A model generated the notes under the pieces. That model did no database searches. It was given only the letters and a program-made list of their open reading frames with translations, and was not told the origin of the DNA. A stretch of 13,468 bases of DNA from contig DAOWHI010000095.1 in NCBI GenBank assembly GCA_030641505.1, positions 1 to 13,468 of the forward strand, in the 5' to 3' direction. Of the stretch, positions 1 to 7,331 are shown piece after piece. How positions within the stretch are numbered: position 1 is the first letter of the stretch; every line of letters starts with the position of its first letter. The position numbers and the translations under genes were made by a program. The stretch is from Gemmatimonadota bacterium (GTDB lineage Bacteria > Gemmatimonadota > Gemmatimonadetes > JACCXV01 > JAHWKZ01).

Positions 1-1113
1 GGCGACCCCGCGGGCTTCCGCGATCGCCCGGCAAGCATCGAACTCGGGCCGCAGCTCGACCCGACCGTCGCGCCGCCGCACGCGCTTGACCGCGACCGGC
101 CCAAAGGACGTATCGACCTCGATCGATTCGCGGGCCAGCGTGTAGCGGGCGACGCTCCAGTATCGAACGCCAAGCGTCGTGGTCTCGTTGAACAGCACCT
201 CGGTCGTCGCGTCGATCGCCTCATGCGGCGCCAACAACCGTACCGTGACACCCGGCCGCTGCTTCTTCATCTGCACCGGCACCCAGTGCACCTCGACCGC
301 ACCGGCCGCGTACAATCGATCGGCCAACGGACCAAATAGCCGCGGCTCGAGATCATCGAGGTCACACTCGACGACGGCCAGCTGTTGAGCCGGCTCGCGG
401 GAGTCGCCGACAACCAGTCGTAACAGGTTTGGCTGTTCCTCCAGCTCACGAGTTCCGGAGCCGTAGCCCACGCGATCGGGCACGAATTCAAGTGGCAACC
501 CCTGAGCACGCGCCAGCGTCGTCACCAACGCCGCGCCAGTCGGAGTGGTGAGCTCGATCGGAACCGCCGAGTCTCGAATCTGCCAGCCCCGAACCAGCTC
601 CATGACCGCTGGCGGCGGAACCGGTAGCCGACCGTGACTCGTCTCGATCCAGCCCGAACCCAACGTGAACGGTGAAGCGTAGAGCGCCCCGATGCCAAGA
701 CTCTCGAGACACCACACGGTACCGACTATGTCGACGATCGCGTCCAGTGCGCCGACCTCGTGGAAGTGAACCTCGTCTATCGTGGTGCCGTGGACTTTGG
801 CCTCGGCGTGGCCGAGCCGCTCAAAGACCTGCCGCGCCGCATCGGTCACCGTAGCACTCAGGTCGGCCCTTTCGATCCGCTCGATGATGTCGGTCAACGA
901 GCGGTGCGATGCCGAGTCCGGCACCTCGACGTGGCAGAGAGTGGCTTGGATGCTGTGACGTGACACGGTTTCGGTTCTGAGCTTGACCCCGTCCAGCCCA
1001 AGTGGTTCGAGCGCAGTCTGGAGTTGCTGTAGCTCCACGCCTGCATCGAGGCACGCTCCGAGCAACATGTCGCCGCTGACACCCGAGAACATGTCGAGAT
1101 AACCGATCCGCAT
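1..1113 (-). CDS. larC: LarC, nickel-pincer cofactor nickel insertase (3' end cut off)
   Basis: LarC is the CTP-dependent cyclometallase that inserts nickel into the pyridinium bisthiocarboxylate nucleotide, the last step in making the lactate racemase cofactor. I translated 371 codons without a stop up to the left edge; the C-terminus is missing. Visible signatures are the N-terminal MRIGYLDMFSGVSGDM, the HFHEVGALDAIVDIVG motif (about residues 116-131), the ECDLDDLEPR stretch (249-258, usually ETNIDDM-like) and MKKQRPGV (282-289). In Lactobacillus plantarum larC is split and needs a programmed frameshift; here both halves are in one frame. The ATG at 1113 gives the canonical N-terminus but has no clear Shine-Dalgarno. 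An in-frame ATG at 1143 overlaps the threonine synthase stop (TGATG) and would add ten residues. It is the last visible gene of the minus-strand run; larB is at the other end. Confidence 0.93.
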   Translation of the reverse strand, partial: MRIGYLDMFSGVSGDMLLGACLDAGVELQQLQTALEPLGLDGVKLRTETVSRHSIQATLCHVEVPDSASHRSLTDIIERIERADLSATVTDAARQVFERLGHAEAKVHGTTIDEVHFHEVGALDAIVDIVGTVWCLESLGIGALYASPFTLGSGWIETSHGRLPVPPPAVMELVRGWQIRDSAVPIELTTPTGAALVTTLARAQGLPLEFVPDRVGYGSGTRELEEQPNLLRLVVGDSREPAQQLAVVECDLDDLEPRLFGPLADRLYAAGAVEVHWVPVQMKKQRPGVTVRLLAPHEAIDATTEVLFNETTTLGVRYWSVARYTLARESIEVDTSFGPVAVKRVRRRDGRVELRPEFDACRAIAEARGVA

Positions 1114-1142
1114 GGAACCAAGTGTAGCCCCGCCGATCGCCA

Positions 1143-2306
1143 TCACGCCGCACTCATGACGGCGGGATACTTGAGACCGTGTCCGGTGACAAAACACACC
1201 ACCCGTTCGTGACGCTCGATGGCACCGGTCTCTAGAAGCTCTAGCAGCGCGGCGACCGTGGCGCCGGCTTCCGGCCCGGCCGAAACCCCCTCCAGGCTTG
1301 CCAATCGGTGGGCACCGTCGAGCAACTCGGGATCCGTTACGGCGACCGCCGTGCCACCCGACGATCGGAGCGCGGCTAGGATCAGGAAGTCACCCAACGC
1401 GGACGGGACTCGGAGGCCGCTGGCCACCGTCTCGGGGTCGGTTGCCGGCGCAGCGGTGTCCGCACCGGCGCGAAACGCGGTCACGATCGGTGCGCACCCG
1501 GTCGCCTGGACGGCGATCATTCGCGGCCGCTCGGAACCGATCCAACCCAGCGTCTCGAGCTCGTCGAACGCCTTCCACATCGCGATCAAACCAGTACCGC
1601 CGCCGGTCGGGTAGACGATCGCGTCGGGCAGCCGCCAGCCGAACGCTTCGGCCAACTCATACCCCATCGTCTTCTTGCCCTCGATTCGGTAAGGCTCGCG
1701 CAACGTCGAGAGGTCGAACGATCCGTCTTCGGCGATCCGCTGGCGGACCCATCGACCCGCGTCGGCGATCGACCCGGCGACGAGCTGAAGATCCGCGCCG
1801 AACGCGCGACACTCGTCGATGATCGGCTGCGGTGTCGACTCGGGCATCGCCACCGTGCAAGTGAGACCGGCGGCGGCGCAGTAGGCCGCCGCAGCGCTGC
1901 CGGCGTTGCCGGCGCTCGGGAGAATCACGCCACGCGCGCCCAGTGCTCGCGCGCGGTGCACGGCCACCGCCATCCCGCGGGCCTTGAACGTGCCGGTGGG
2001 GTTCAGCCCCTCGTCTTTGAAGTAGAGCTCCTCGAGGCCGAGCGCGGGCCCGATCCGTTGCGAGCGAACGAGCGGCGTCCACCCCTCACCAAGCGTGAGC
2101 GGCGTCTCGTCCGCTTCGATCGGCATGAGTTCGCGGTAACGCCAGACATCAGTGCGCTCGAAACCGGCGCTGGGATGCGTCACTCGCGCGGCAACCGCAG
2201 CCAGGTCGTAGCGCGCCATCAGCGGACCGCCGCAATTGCACGTGTTTCTCAGCTCATCGGCCGAGACCGTTTGATCACAACGCGTGCACGCGAGATGGTC
2301 GACCAC
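1143..2306 (-). CDS. thrC: Threonine synthase, PLP-dependent, with N-terminal zinc-ribbon
   Basis: This 387-residue cytoplasmic enzyme would convert O-phosphohomoserine to threonine with PLP. Residues 7-25 carry four cysteines (C7, C10, C23, C25) like the small zinc ribbon of many archaeal-type threonine synthases. The PLP lysine is expected at K108 in NPTGTFKARG, SAGNAG (131-136) follows, the glycine-rich phosphate loop is PTGGGTG (233-239), and TGHGLK lies near the C-terminus (374-379). The start is GTG, directly abutting the ispF TGA (TGAGTG, no gap), so translation is probably coupled to ispF. Length fits the family. Related fold-type II enzymes such as cysteate synthase or threonine dehydratase look similar, but the zinc-ribbon plus these motifs favours threonine synthase. 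No other threonine-pathway gene is visible nearby. Confidence 0.92.
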   Translation of the reverse strand: MVDHLACTRCDQTVSADELRNTCNCGGPLMARYDLAAVAARVTHPSAGFERTDVWRYRELMPIEADETPLTLGEGWTPLVRSQRIGPALGLEELYFKDEGLNPTGTFKARGMAVAVHRARALGARGVILPSAGNAGSAAAAYCAAAGLTCTVAMPESTPQPIIDECRAFGADLQLVAGSIADAGRWVRQRIAEDGSFDLSTLREPYRIEGKKTMGYELAEAFGWRLPDAIVYPTGGGTGLIAMWKAFDELETLGWIGSERPRMIAVQATGCAPIVTAFRAGADTAAPATDPETVASGLRVPSALGDFLILAALRSSGGTAVAVTDPELLDGAHRLASLEGVSAGPEAGATVAALLELLETGAIERHERVVCFVTGHGLKYPAVMSAA

Positions 2307-2789
2307 TCAGCCCGACTCGAGGGTGGCCACCGCCAAGGCGGCGATGCCCTCCTCGCGACCCAGCACGCCCAGCCCTTCAAAGGTCGTCGCTTTTACGCTC
2401 ACCCGATCGCGATCGATCTCGAGCGCCGCCGCGATCTTGTCCCGCATCGCCGCAATGTGCGGTTGCATGCGCGGCGCCTCGGCGATCACCGTCGCATCAA
2501 CGTTGGCGATCCGGTGCCCGGCTGTTTCGACCCGATCCCGGACCACCCGCAGGAGCTCGATGCTGTCGGCATCCTCGTACTGCGGATCATCGGGCGGAAA
2601 GAGTTGGCCGATGTCGCCCAGCGCGGCCGCGCCGAGGAGCCCATCGACGATGGCGTGAAGCAACGCGTCGGCATCGGAGTGACCGGCCAGCCCCCGCGGA
2701 TGCTCGATCGTGACGCCGCCCAGCACCAACCGCCGGCCTTCGACCAAGCGGTGCACGTCGAACCCGATCCCGGTGCGGACTAGAGCCAA
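2307..2789 (-). CDS. ispF: 2-C-methyl-D-erythritol 2,4-cyclodiphosphate synthase
   Basis: IspF cyclises CDP-methylerythritol 2-phosphate to MEcPP in the non-mevalonate isoprenoid pathway. With the start chosen here the protein has 160 residues, the usual length. The metal ligands of the E. coli enzyme correspond to D11 and H13 (GFDVH) and H45 (DALLHAI); GHSDAD (36-41) and GAAALGDIGQLFP are also intact, and VKATTFEGLG..GREEGIA marks the C-terminal nucleotide/metal site. I chose the TTG at 2789 because a GGGGA Shine-Dalgarno lies 8 nt upstream and the N-terminus (MALVRTGIGFDVH) then matches the family. A TTG at 2831 would add 14 unlike residues and a 52-nt overlap. The gene overlaps the 3' end of ispD by 10 nt. 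Confidence 0.95.
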   Translation of the reverse strand: MALVRTGIGFDVHRLVEGRRLVLGGVTIEHPRGLAGHSDADALLHAIVDGLLGAAALGDIGQLFPPDDPQYEDADSIELLRVVRDRVETAGHRIANVDATVIAEAPRMQPHIAAMRDKIAAALEIDRDRVSVKATTFEGLGVLGREEGIAALAVATLESG

Positions 2790-3451
2790 CGGACGTGTCC
2801 CCGATCGATCATCTCTTCGGCCCACTCCCAATCAGCGGTGGAGGTAAGCTTGCGGTTGAGCGGTTCGCCCTCGATCCAGAAGACGGGCACGCCGAGCGAT
2901 TCGCACAGCCGCGCGTCGTCGGTCGCCTCGGCCCCATCCGATTTGGCATGCGCCTGCTCGAGGACCTGGGTTGGAAATCCCTGTGGCGTTTGGGCGAGCA
3001 CGAACCGCTCCCGATCGCATGTGGCGGCGATTCTGTCGCCATCGATCTCCTTGAGCGTGTCGTTGATCGGAAGTGCCGGAATGACCGCACGACCCTGCGC
3101 GGCGCGGCGACCGACACGCTTGACGAGCCCGCGGCTTGCGAACGGACGAGCCGCGTCGTGGACCAGCACGGTCCGAGCACCCTCTATCAGCTCCAGTCCG
3201 GCGGCCACCGAATCCTGACGCCGCGCGCCACCGGCCGTCACCCGGACCCGACTCGCATCATCCCCCAGGTGCCCACCGAGCAGCGCCTCACCCAGATCGA
3301 GCTGATCGGCGGGCAAAACGACCACCACCGGACCCGCCAACGCGCCAAGCAACGCACGCGCGGCCCAACAAACGGTCGGCCGACCGTCCAGCAGCCGGAA
3401 CTGCTTGGCCTCACCATCCATCCGCCGGCTGCTGCCGGCGGCTACGATCAC
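2780..3451 (-). CDS. ispD: 2-C-methyl-D-erythritol 4-phosphate cytidylyltransferase
   Basis: IspD transfers CMP from CTP to methylerythritol 4-phosphate, two steps before IspF in the same pathway. The 223 residues show the CTP-binding loop AAGSSRRM (4-11) with K16, the HDAARP motif (98-103), QTPQGF (154-159), TDDA (177-180) and NRKLTS (199-204), all in the expected order. The GTG start at 3451 lies 14 nt after the stop of the yacL-like gene, with no clear Shine-Dalgarno, so it is probably translationally coupled. The frame stays open upstream but offers no better start. IspD and ispF are adjacent and overlapping, as in many bacteria, which ensures linked expression of the two pathway steps. 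Confidence 0.95.
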   Translation of the reverse strand: MIVAAGSSRRMDGEAKQFRLLDGRPTVCWAARALLGALAGPVVVVLPADQLDLGEALLGGHLGDDASRVRVTAGGARRQDSVAAGLELIEGARTVLVHDAARPFASRGLVKRVGRRAAQGRAVIPALPINDTLKEIDGDRIAATCDRERFVLAQTPQGFPTQVLEQAHAKSDGAEATDDARLCESLGVPVFWIEGEPLNRKLTSTADWEWAEEMIDRGHVRWL

Positions 3452-3465
3452 GCCGGCGGCCCGGA

Positions 3466-4503
3466 TCAGGGGATGTTCGCCCCGCTTATCGCCGTGCCAC
3501 GTCCGACGTCGGCCCCCTCGCCGCTCTTCTTGGCAAAGATCAACGTGCCAGCCCGAGTCTGATGTATACCTGTCACCGCGACCCGCAGCGTCTTACCGAT
3601 ATCGTCGCGCGAGTCCTCGACCACCACCATGTTGCCGTTGTCGAGGTAGCCAACCGCCTGCTCCTTCTCCTTGCCCTGCTTGACGAGGCGAATGACGATC
3701 TCGTCGCCAGATAGGATCTCTGGCTCGAGCATCATCGCTACGTCGTTCAGGTTGACGATCGGGATGCCTCGGCGCTTGGCCTCCTCGATCATCGCGTCAT
3801 TGTGGGTCACCACCCGGGCGTCATGTTGGACCGCGTAGTCGAGCACGCCCTCGATCTCGCCGTGTAACAAGTCGAGCTCACGAATGAACACCGATCGCGT
3901 GCGGTTCTGTTGGAGACGCTTCAAGCCATCCAGGCCGCGCTCACCGCGGAACCGCTCGATCGGGATGTGGCTGGCGGCCATCTCGTTCAGTTGATCGACG
4001 ACGAACCGAGGAATCACGATCTCACCCGCCAACAGCGGGCTCTCGGCCAGCTTCACGATCCGCCCGTCGATAAGTGACTTCTCGCCGACCAAATACCGCG
4101 CCCGTTTGCCGGCTTCGGGATCGGCTTGACGAAAGAGTGTCAGGTCGAGCGCCACCGCGCGCCCGGTGACCGCTCCGAGATAGGCGCACACCAATATCAA
4201 CAGCACTATGCCAAACACCGCTACCTGTGTTCCCCTGACCTCGGCGATGACCGGTATCGGCAATCGCCCTATGACCGCCAGGATCGACGACGCGAGCAGG
4301 ATTCCGAGAAGGAGTCCGATGCCGGCGGCCAATACTTGCCGCGGATCGCCTTGTCGGATTCTGGCTTCCAGGAGAACGGTGATCAGCAGGATCAGCGCGC
4401 CGCTGGCGATCACCAGGTACGTCGTGACGTTAGGCTGATCCAGGAGGGCCGCCGCACCGGTCAACAGGACCAGCGCGACGAATACGAGGCGCAGATAGGT
4501 CAT
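3466..4503 (-). CDS. YacL-like membrane protein with degenerate PIN domain and TRAM domain
   Basis: The 345-residue protein has four predicted N-terminal membrane helices (about 4-22, 28-46, 57-79, 94-116), then a PIN-type domain (about 137-262) and a TRAM RNA-binding domain (about 264-326), the architecture of Bacillus YacL. The C-terminal stretch (AVGYLDNGNMVVVEDSRDDIG..TLIFAKK) matches that family closely. In the PIN part the usual LDTSVIIDGR reads LVGEKSLIDGR, so the first catalytic Asp is replaced by G140, while D146 is kept. The FVLEEL position is FVVDQL, and the usual TND is THND. The protein is probably inactive as a nuclease, or acts otherwise. YacL's function is not firmly known. 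The gene starts with ATG behind a strong Shine-Dalgarno and lies between radA and ispD-ispF, as in Firmicutes but without disA. Confidence 0.85.
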   Translation of the reverse strand: MTYLRLVFVALVLLTGAAALLDQPNVTTYLVIASGALILLITVLLEARIRQGDPRQVLAAGIGLLLGILLASSILAVIGRLPIPVIAEVRGTQVAVFGIVLLILVCAYLGAVTGRAVALDLTLFRQADPEAGKRARYLVGEKSLIDGRIVKLAESPLLAGEIVIPRFVVDQLNEMAASHIPIERFRGERGLDGLKRLQQNRTRSVFIRELDLLHGEIEGVLDYAVQHDARVVTHNDAMIEEAKRRGIPIVNLNDVAMMLEPEILSGDEIVIRLVKQGKEKEQAVGYLDNGNMVVVEDSRDDIGKTLRVAVTGIHQTRAGTLIFAKKSGEGADVGRGTAISGANIP

Positions 4504-4508
4504 GGTGT

Positions 4509-4514
4509 ACCTCC
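4509..4514 (-). promoter_or_regulatory. Shine-Dalgarno of the yacL-like gene
   Basis: On the minus strand GGAGGT stands 5 nt before the ATG at 4503. It is one of the strongest ribosome-binding sites in the run. It fits independent initiation after the 75-nt gap, whereas most other genes here rely on overlap with the preceding stop codon. Confidence 0.8.
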
Positions 4515-4524
4515 GGTTTTATTC

Positions 4525-4559
4525 CGCATCGCCATATGTATTGAATGATGGGCGATGCG
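4525..4559. repeat. Perfect 9-bp inverted repeat in the radA to yacL-like gap
   Basis: CGCATCGCC (4525-4533) and GGCGATGCG (4551-4559) are exact reverse complements separated by a 17-nt AT-rich loop. The repeat lies in the 75-nt gap, 21 nt before the start codon of the yacL-like gene. There is no T-run after it on the minus strand (it continues GAATAAAACC), so a standard terminator is unlikely. It could be an operator for a dimeric repressor or an mRNA hairpin in the leader. A weak candidate -35 (TTGTCC) lies upstream on the minus strand. Confidence 0.6.
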
Positions 4560-4578
4560 ATCCAGCGGACAATCATCG

Positions 4579-5955
4579 TCATTTCGACAGCGCGAGCGCA
4601 ACCGCCTCGCGCACCGTGGCGGCAGTTTCCAGTGCTATCCCCACGTCACCCTCGGTGGGGGCTCGGGCCCGATCACGATCGGGCGCTGCCAGAACGGCGC
4701 GCTCGAAGCCCAGCCGCGCCGCCTCCTTGAGACGGGCCGCCGACCATCGCACCGGCCGCACCTCGCCGGTCAGACCGACCTCTCCAAAGACGACCGTTCC
4801 CTGGCGCACCGGCCGATCCGCTCGGCTGGATGCCAACGCTGTGACCACACCCAGGTCGACCGCCGGCTCGGTGAGCGTAAGCCCGCCGACCACGTTTAGA
4901 AACACGTCGCTCGCACCAAGCGCGAACTCGGCTTTCCGCTCTAGGACCGCGAGCAACAGCGACAACCGACGCGCGTCGAACCCGCCGGCCACGCGCTGCG
5001 GCGTCGAGTACGGGCTCGAAGCGACCAACGCCTGCACCTCGATGACCAGCGGCCGTGTCCCTTGCACGCTGGCTACGTGTGCCGAACCGGGCACCGGCTC
5101 CGCGTCGCGTCCGGCGCCGAGGAACATCGCCGATGGGTTGTCGACCACCTCGAGACCACCGTCGTGCATCGTGAAGACCGCGATTTCGTGGGTCGACCCG
5201 TAGCGGTTCTTGAGCGCTCTCAAGACCCGCAGTTCATGGTGGTGGTCACCCTCAAACTGAAGCACCACGTCGACGACGTGCTCCAGCGTCTTGGGACCCG
5301 CGATTCCGCCTTCCTTAGTGACGTGTCCGACCAGAAAGGCGCTGGTACCGGTGGTCTTGCAGTATCGCTGGAAAACGTCGGCGGCGGCGCGCACCTGAGA
5401 CACTGACCCGGGCGCGCTCGACAACGCCGGATCGTAAACCGTTTGGATCGAGTCACACACGATGATCTCAGGCGACGCCTGCCGACACGCCGCAAGCAAC
5501 CCGTCGACCGCGGTCCCCGCAGCGATCAAGACATCCGATGTGGCTACGCCCAGTCGCTCGGCGCGGAGCCGGATCTGAGCCGGCGACTCCTCCCCGGCGA
5601 GGTAGAGCACCCGGTGACCGCCGGCGGCCATCTGGCCGGCCACCTGTAGGAGCAGCGTCGATTTCCCGACGCCCGGCTCGCCGGCCACGAGCGCGATCGA
5701 CCCGGGAACGACGCCGCCACCCAACAATCGGTCGAGCTCGCCAAGCCCGCTAGATCGACGCGCCAAGTCGGTCGCTGCAACGTCAGCCAAAGACTGCACG
5801 TCGGGCACGGGGCTAACGGTGGCTTCGCCGCGCTCGACGACCTCTTCGACGAGCGTGTTCCATGCCTCGCACACGGTGCAACGCCCACCCCATCGAGGAG
5901 CGGTCGCGCCACAGGCTGTGCAGGTGAACCGTGTCCGGCTACGCGCCGCCGTCAA
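4579..5955 (-). CDS. radA: DNA repair ATPase RadA (Sms)
   Basis: RadA is a RecA-like, DnaB-like motor that drives branch migration in recombinational repair. The 458 residues show a C4 zinc finger (C12, C15, C26, C29), Walker A GEPGVGKST (92-100), Walker B IIVCDS (164-169), the RadA-specific KNRYG (249-253), and a C-terminal Lon-protease-like domain (about 290-458). Length is typical. The start is TTG overlapping the dnaB stop (TTGA); it places the first zinc cysteine at residue 12, as usual in the family. No intein or insertion is seen. Neighbours on either side are dnaB (4-nt overlap upstream) and, after a 75-nt gap, the yacL-like gene. Confidence 0.95.
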   Translation of the reverse strand: MTAARSRTRFTCTACGATAPRWGGRCTVCEAWNTLVEEVVERGEATVSPVPDVQSLADVAATDLARRSSGLGELDRLLGGGVVPGSIALVAGEPGVGKSTLLLQVAGQMAAGGHRVLYLAGEESPAQIRLRAERLGVATSDVLIAAGTAVDGLLAACRQASPEIIVCDSIQTVYDPALSSAPGSVSQVRAAADVFQRYCKTTGTSAFLVGHVTKEGGIAGPKTLEHVVDVVLQFEGDHHHELRVLRALKNRYGSTHEIAVFTMHDGGLEVVDNPSAMFLGAGRDAEPVPGSAHVASVQGTRPLVIEVQALVASSPYSTPQRVAGGFDARRLSLLLAVLERKAEFALGASDVFLNVVGGLTLTEPAVDLGVVTALASSRADRPVRQGTVVFGEVGLTGEVRPVRWSAARLKEAARLGFERAVLAAPDRDRARAPTEGDVGIALETAATVREAVALALSK

Positions 5956-7331
5956 GGGGTGGAGTGGAAGGGGTCGAGGTTCTCGAACCGCATGTACTCG
6001 CTCAAGAACACGAGCTCCACCGACCCTGTCGGTCCGTTGCGGTTCTTGCCCACGATCACTTCCGCGATTCCCTGCTTCTCGGTGTCGGGATGGTAGTACT
6101 CGTCGCGGTAGAGGAAGATCACCACGTCAGCATCTTGCTCCAGCGACCCGCTCTCTCTGAGGTCCGCCAATCGCGGTCGCTGGTCCGCACGATGTTCGGG
6201 CCCACGCGAAAGCTGCGACAGCGCGACCACCGGGATGTTGAGCTCCTTGGACAGCGCCTTGAGGGATCGGCTGATCTCGGTGATCTCCTGCTGGCGACTC
6301 TCGGCACGTGTCCCGCTCTCCATGAGCTGGAGGTAGTCGACGATCACCATTCCGATGTCGCGCTGCTGCTTGAGGCGTCTCGCCTTGGCCCGCATCTCGA
6401 GAACGTTCAGCAAGCCGCTGTCGTCGATGTAGATCGCCGCGCGCCGCAACCGTTCGCAGGCGTCAGCGACGTTCTTCCACTGCTCGCTGGACGCCTGACC
6501 GGTGCGCAACGTCTTGAGCGACACGCTCCCCTCGGTGCTAATCAGCCGCTGAACGAGCTGCTCCATCGACATCTCGAGGCTGAAGACCGCGACCGGGAGG
6601 TCTTCCACGATCGCCGCGTGGGCTGCGATGTTCAGCGCAAGGCTTGTCTTTCCCATCGAGGGACGGCCAGCCACGATGATCAGATCGCTGAGTTGGAAAC
6701 CGGCCGTGAACTCGTCGAGATCCCGGAAACCGGTCGCCACTCCGGTGATCGCTTCCTTTTGCGACGACAGCGATTCGAGTTGCATCAGCGCCCCTTGGAG
6801 GAGCTGCCCGATGCCGGTGAACGACTTCTTGAAACGGTGCTCCGACAGCCGGAAGATCCGCTCTTCCGCGCGGTTCAAAAGTTGGTCGGAGCGGTCAGTA
6901 GAGCGATACGCCTCCGTAGCGATGTCGGTGCCCGCCAGAATCAGCCGCCGCTTGATCGCGGAGTCCAGCACCAATCGTGCGTGATAATCCATATTGGCGG
7001 CGGTCGGCACGATCTCGACAATGCGCGCCAGGTATTCTTCGCCGCCGGCCTCTTCGAGCGCTCCCACCCGATTGAGCTCCTCACGCACCGCGAGCGCGTC
7101 CGGCGCGTGGCCCTGATCGCGAAGGTCATTGATGGCGGCAAAGATCCGCCGGTGAGCAGGATGGTAGAAGTCTTCCTGGTCGAGGAGCTCCATCGCTCGA
7201 TCGGCGGCGGTCTCTTCGAGCAACATCCCGCCGAGAACCGAGATCTCGGCTTCGTCGCTGTGTGGCGGAACCCGCTCGACCCCAGTCGGCATCACAATCG
7301 AGGAGGGCATCGTGGCCACGCCGTCGGTCAT
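5952..7331 (-). CDS. dnaB: Replicative DNA helicase DnaB
   Basis: DnaB is the hexameric helicase that unwinds DNA at the replication fork. With the ATG at 7331 it has 459 residues: an N-terminal primase-interacting domain (DEAEISVLGGML onward, about 26-150), a linker, and a RecA-like motor with Walker A GRPSMGKTS (222-230), Walker B IVDYLQLM (330-337) and the SQLSRGPEHRADQRP..LRESGSLEQDADVV block (about 371-405). No intein interrupts the P-loop, a common intein site. The start overlaps the uracil-DNA glycosylase stop as ATGA. The frame is open further upstream to about 7394, but that would overlap the previous gene by 67 nt and add unlike residues. Confidence 0.95.
   Translation of the reverse strand: MTDGVATMPSSIVMPTGVERVPPHSDEAEISVLGGMLLEETAADRAMELLDQEDFYHPAHRRIFAAINDLRDQGHAPDALAVREELNRVGALEEAGGEEYLARIVEIVPTAANMDYHARLVLDSAIKRRLILAGTDIATEAYRSTDRSDQLLNRAEERIFRLSEHRFKKSFTGIGQLLQGALMQLESLSSQKEAITGVATGFRDLDEFTAGFQLSDLIIVAGRPSMGKTSLALNIAAHAAIVEDLPVAVFSLEMSMEQLVQRLISTEGSVSLKTLRTGQASSEQWKNVADACERLRRAAIYIDDSGLLNVLEMRAKARRLKQQRDIGMVIVDYLQLMESGTRAESRQQEITEISRSLKALSKELNIPVVALSQLSRGPEHRADQRPRLADLRESGSLEQDADVVIFLYRDEYYHPDTEKQGIAEVIVGKNRNGPTGSVELVFLSEYMRFENLDPFHSTP

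Noticed and set aside
1..1113. Possible frameshift splitting larC into larC1/larC2 as in Lactobacillus
   Set aside because: I read 371 codons in a single frame through both domains, with all motifs present.
2790..2831. Extended ispF start at TTG 2831
   Set aside because: The added residues (GVGRRDDRSG...) have no counterpart in IspF, and TTG 2789 has a GGGGA site at good spacing.
1956..3562. Plus-strand open frames (275 and 255 codons) opposite thrC, ispF and ispD
   Set aside because: They are antisense shadows of three well-supported genes with full motif sets, and show no family signature of their own.
4525..4559. The inverted repeat as a rho-independent terminator of radA
   Set aside because: The 17-nt loop is long and the sequence after it on the minus strand is GAATAAAACC, not a T-tract.
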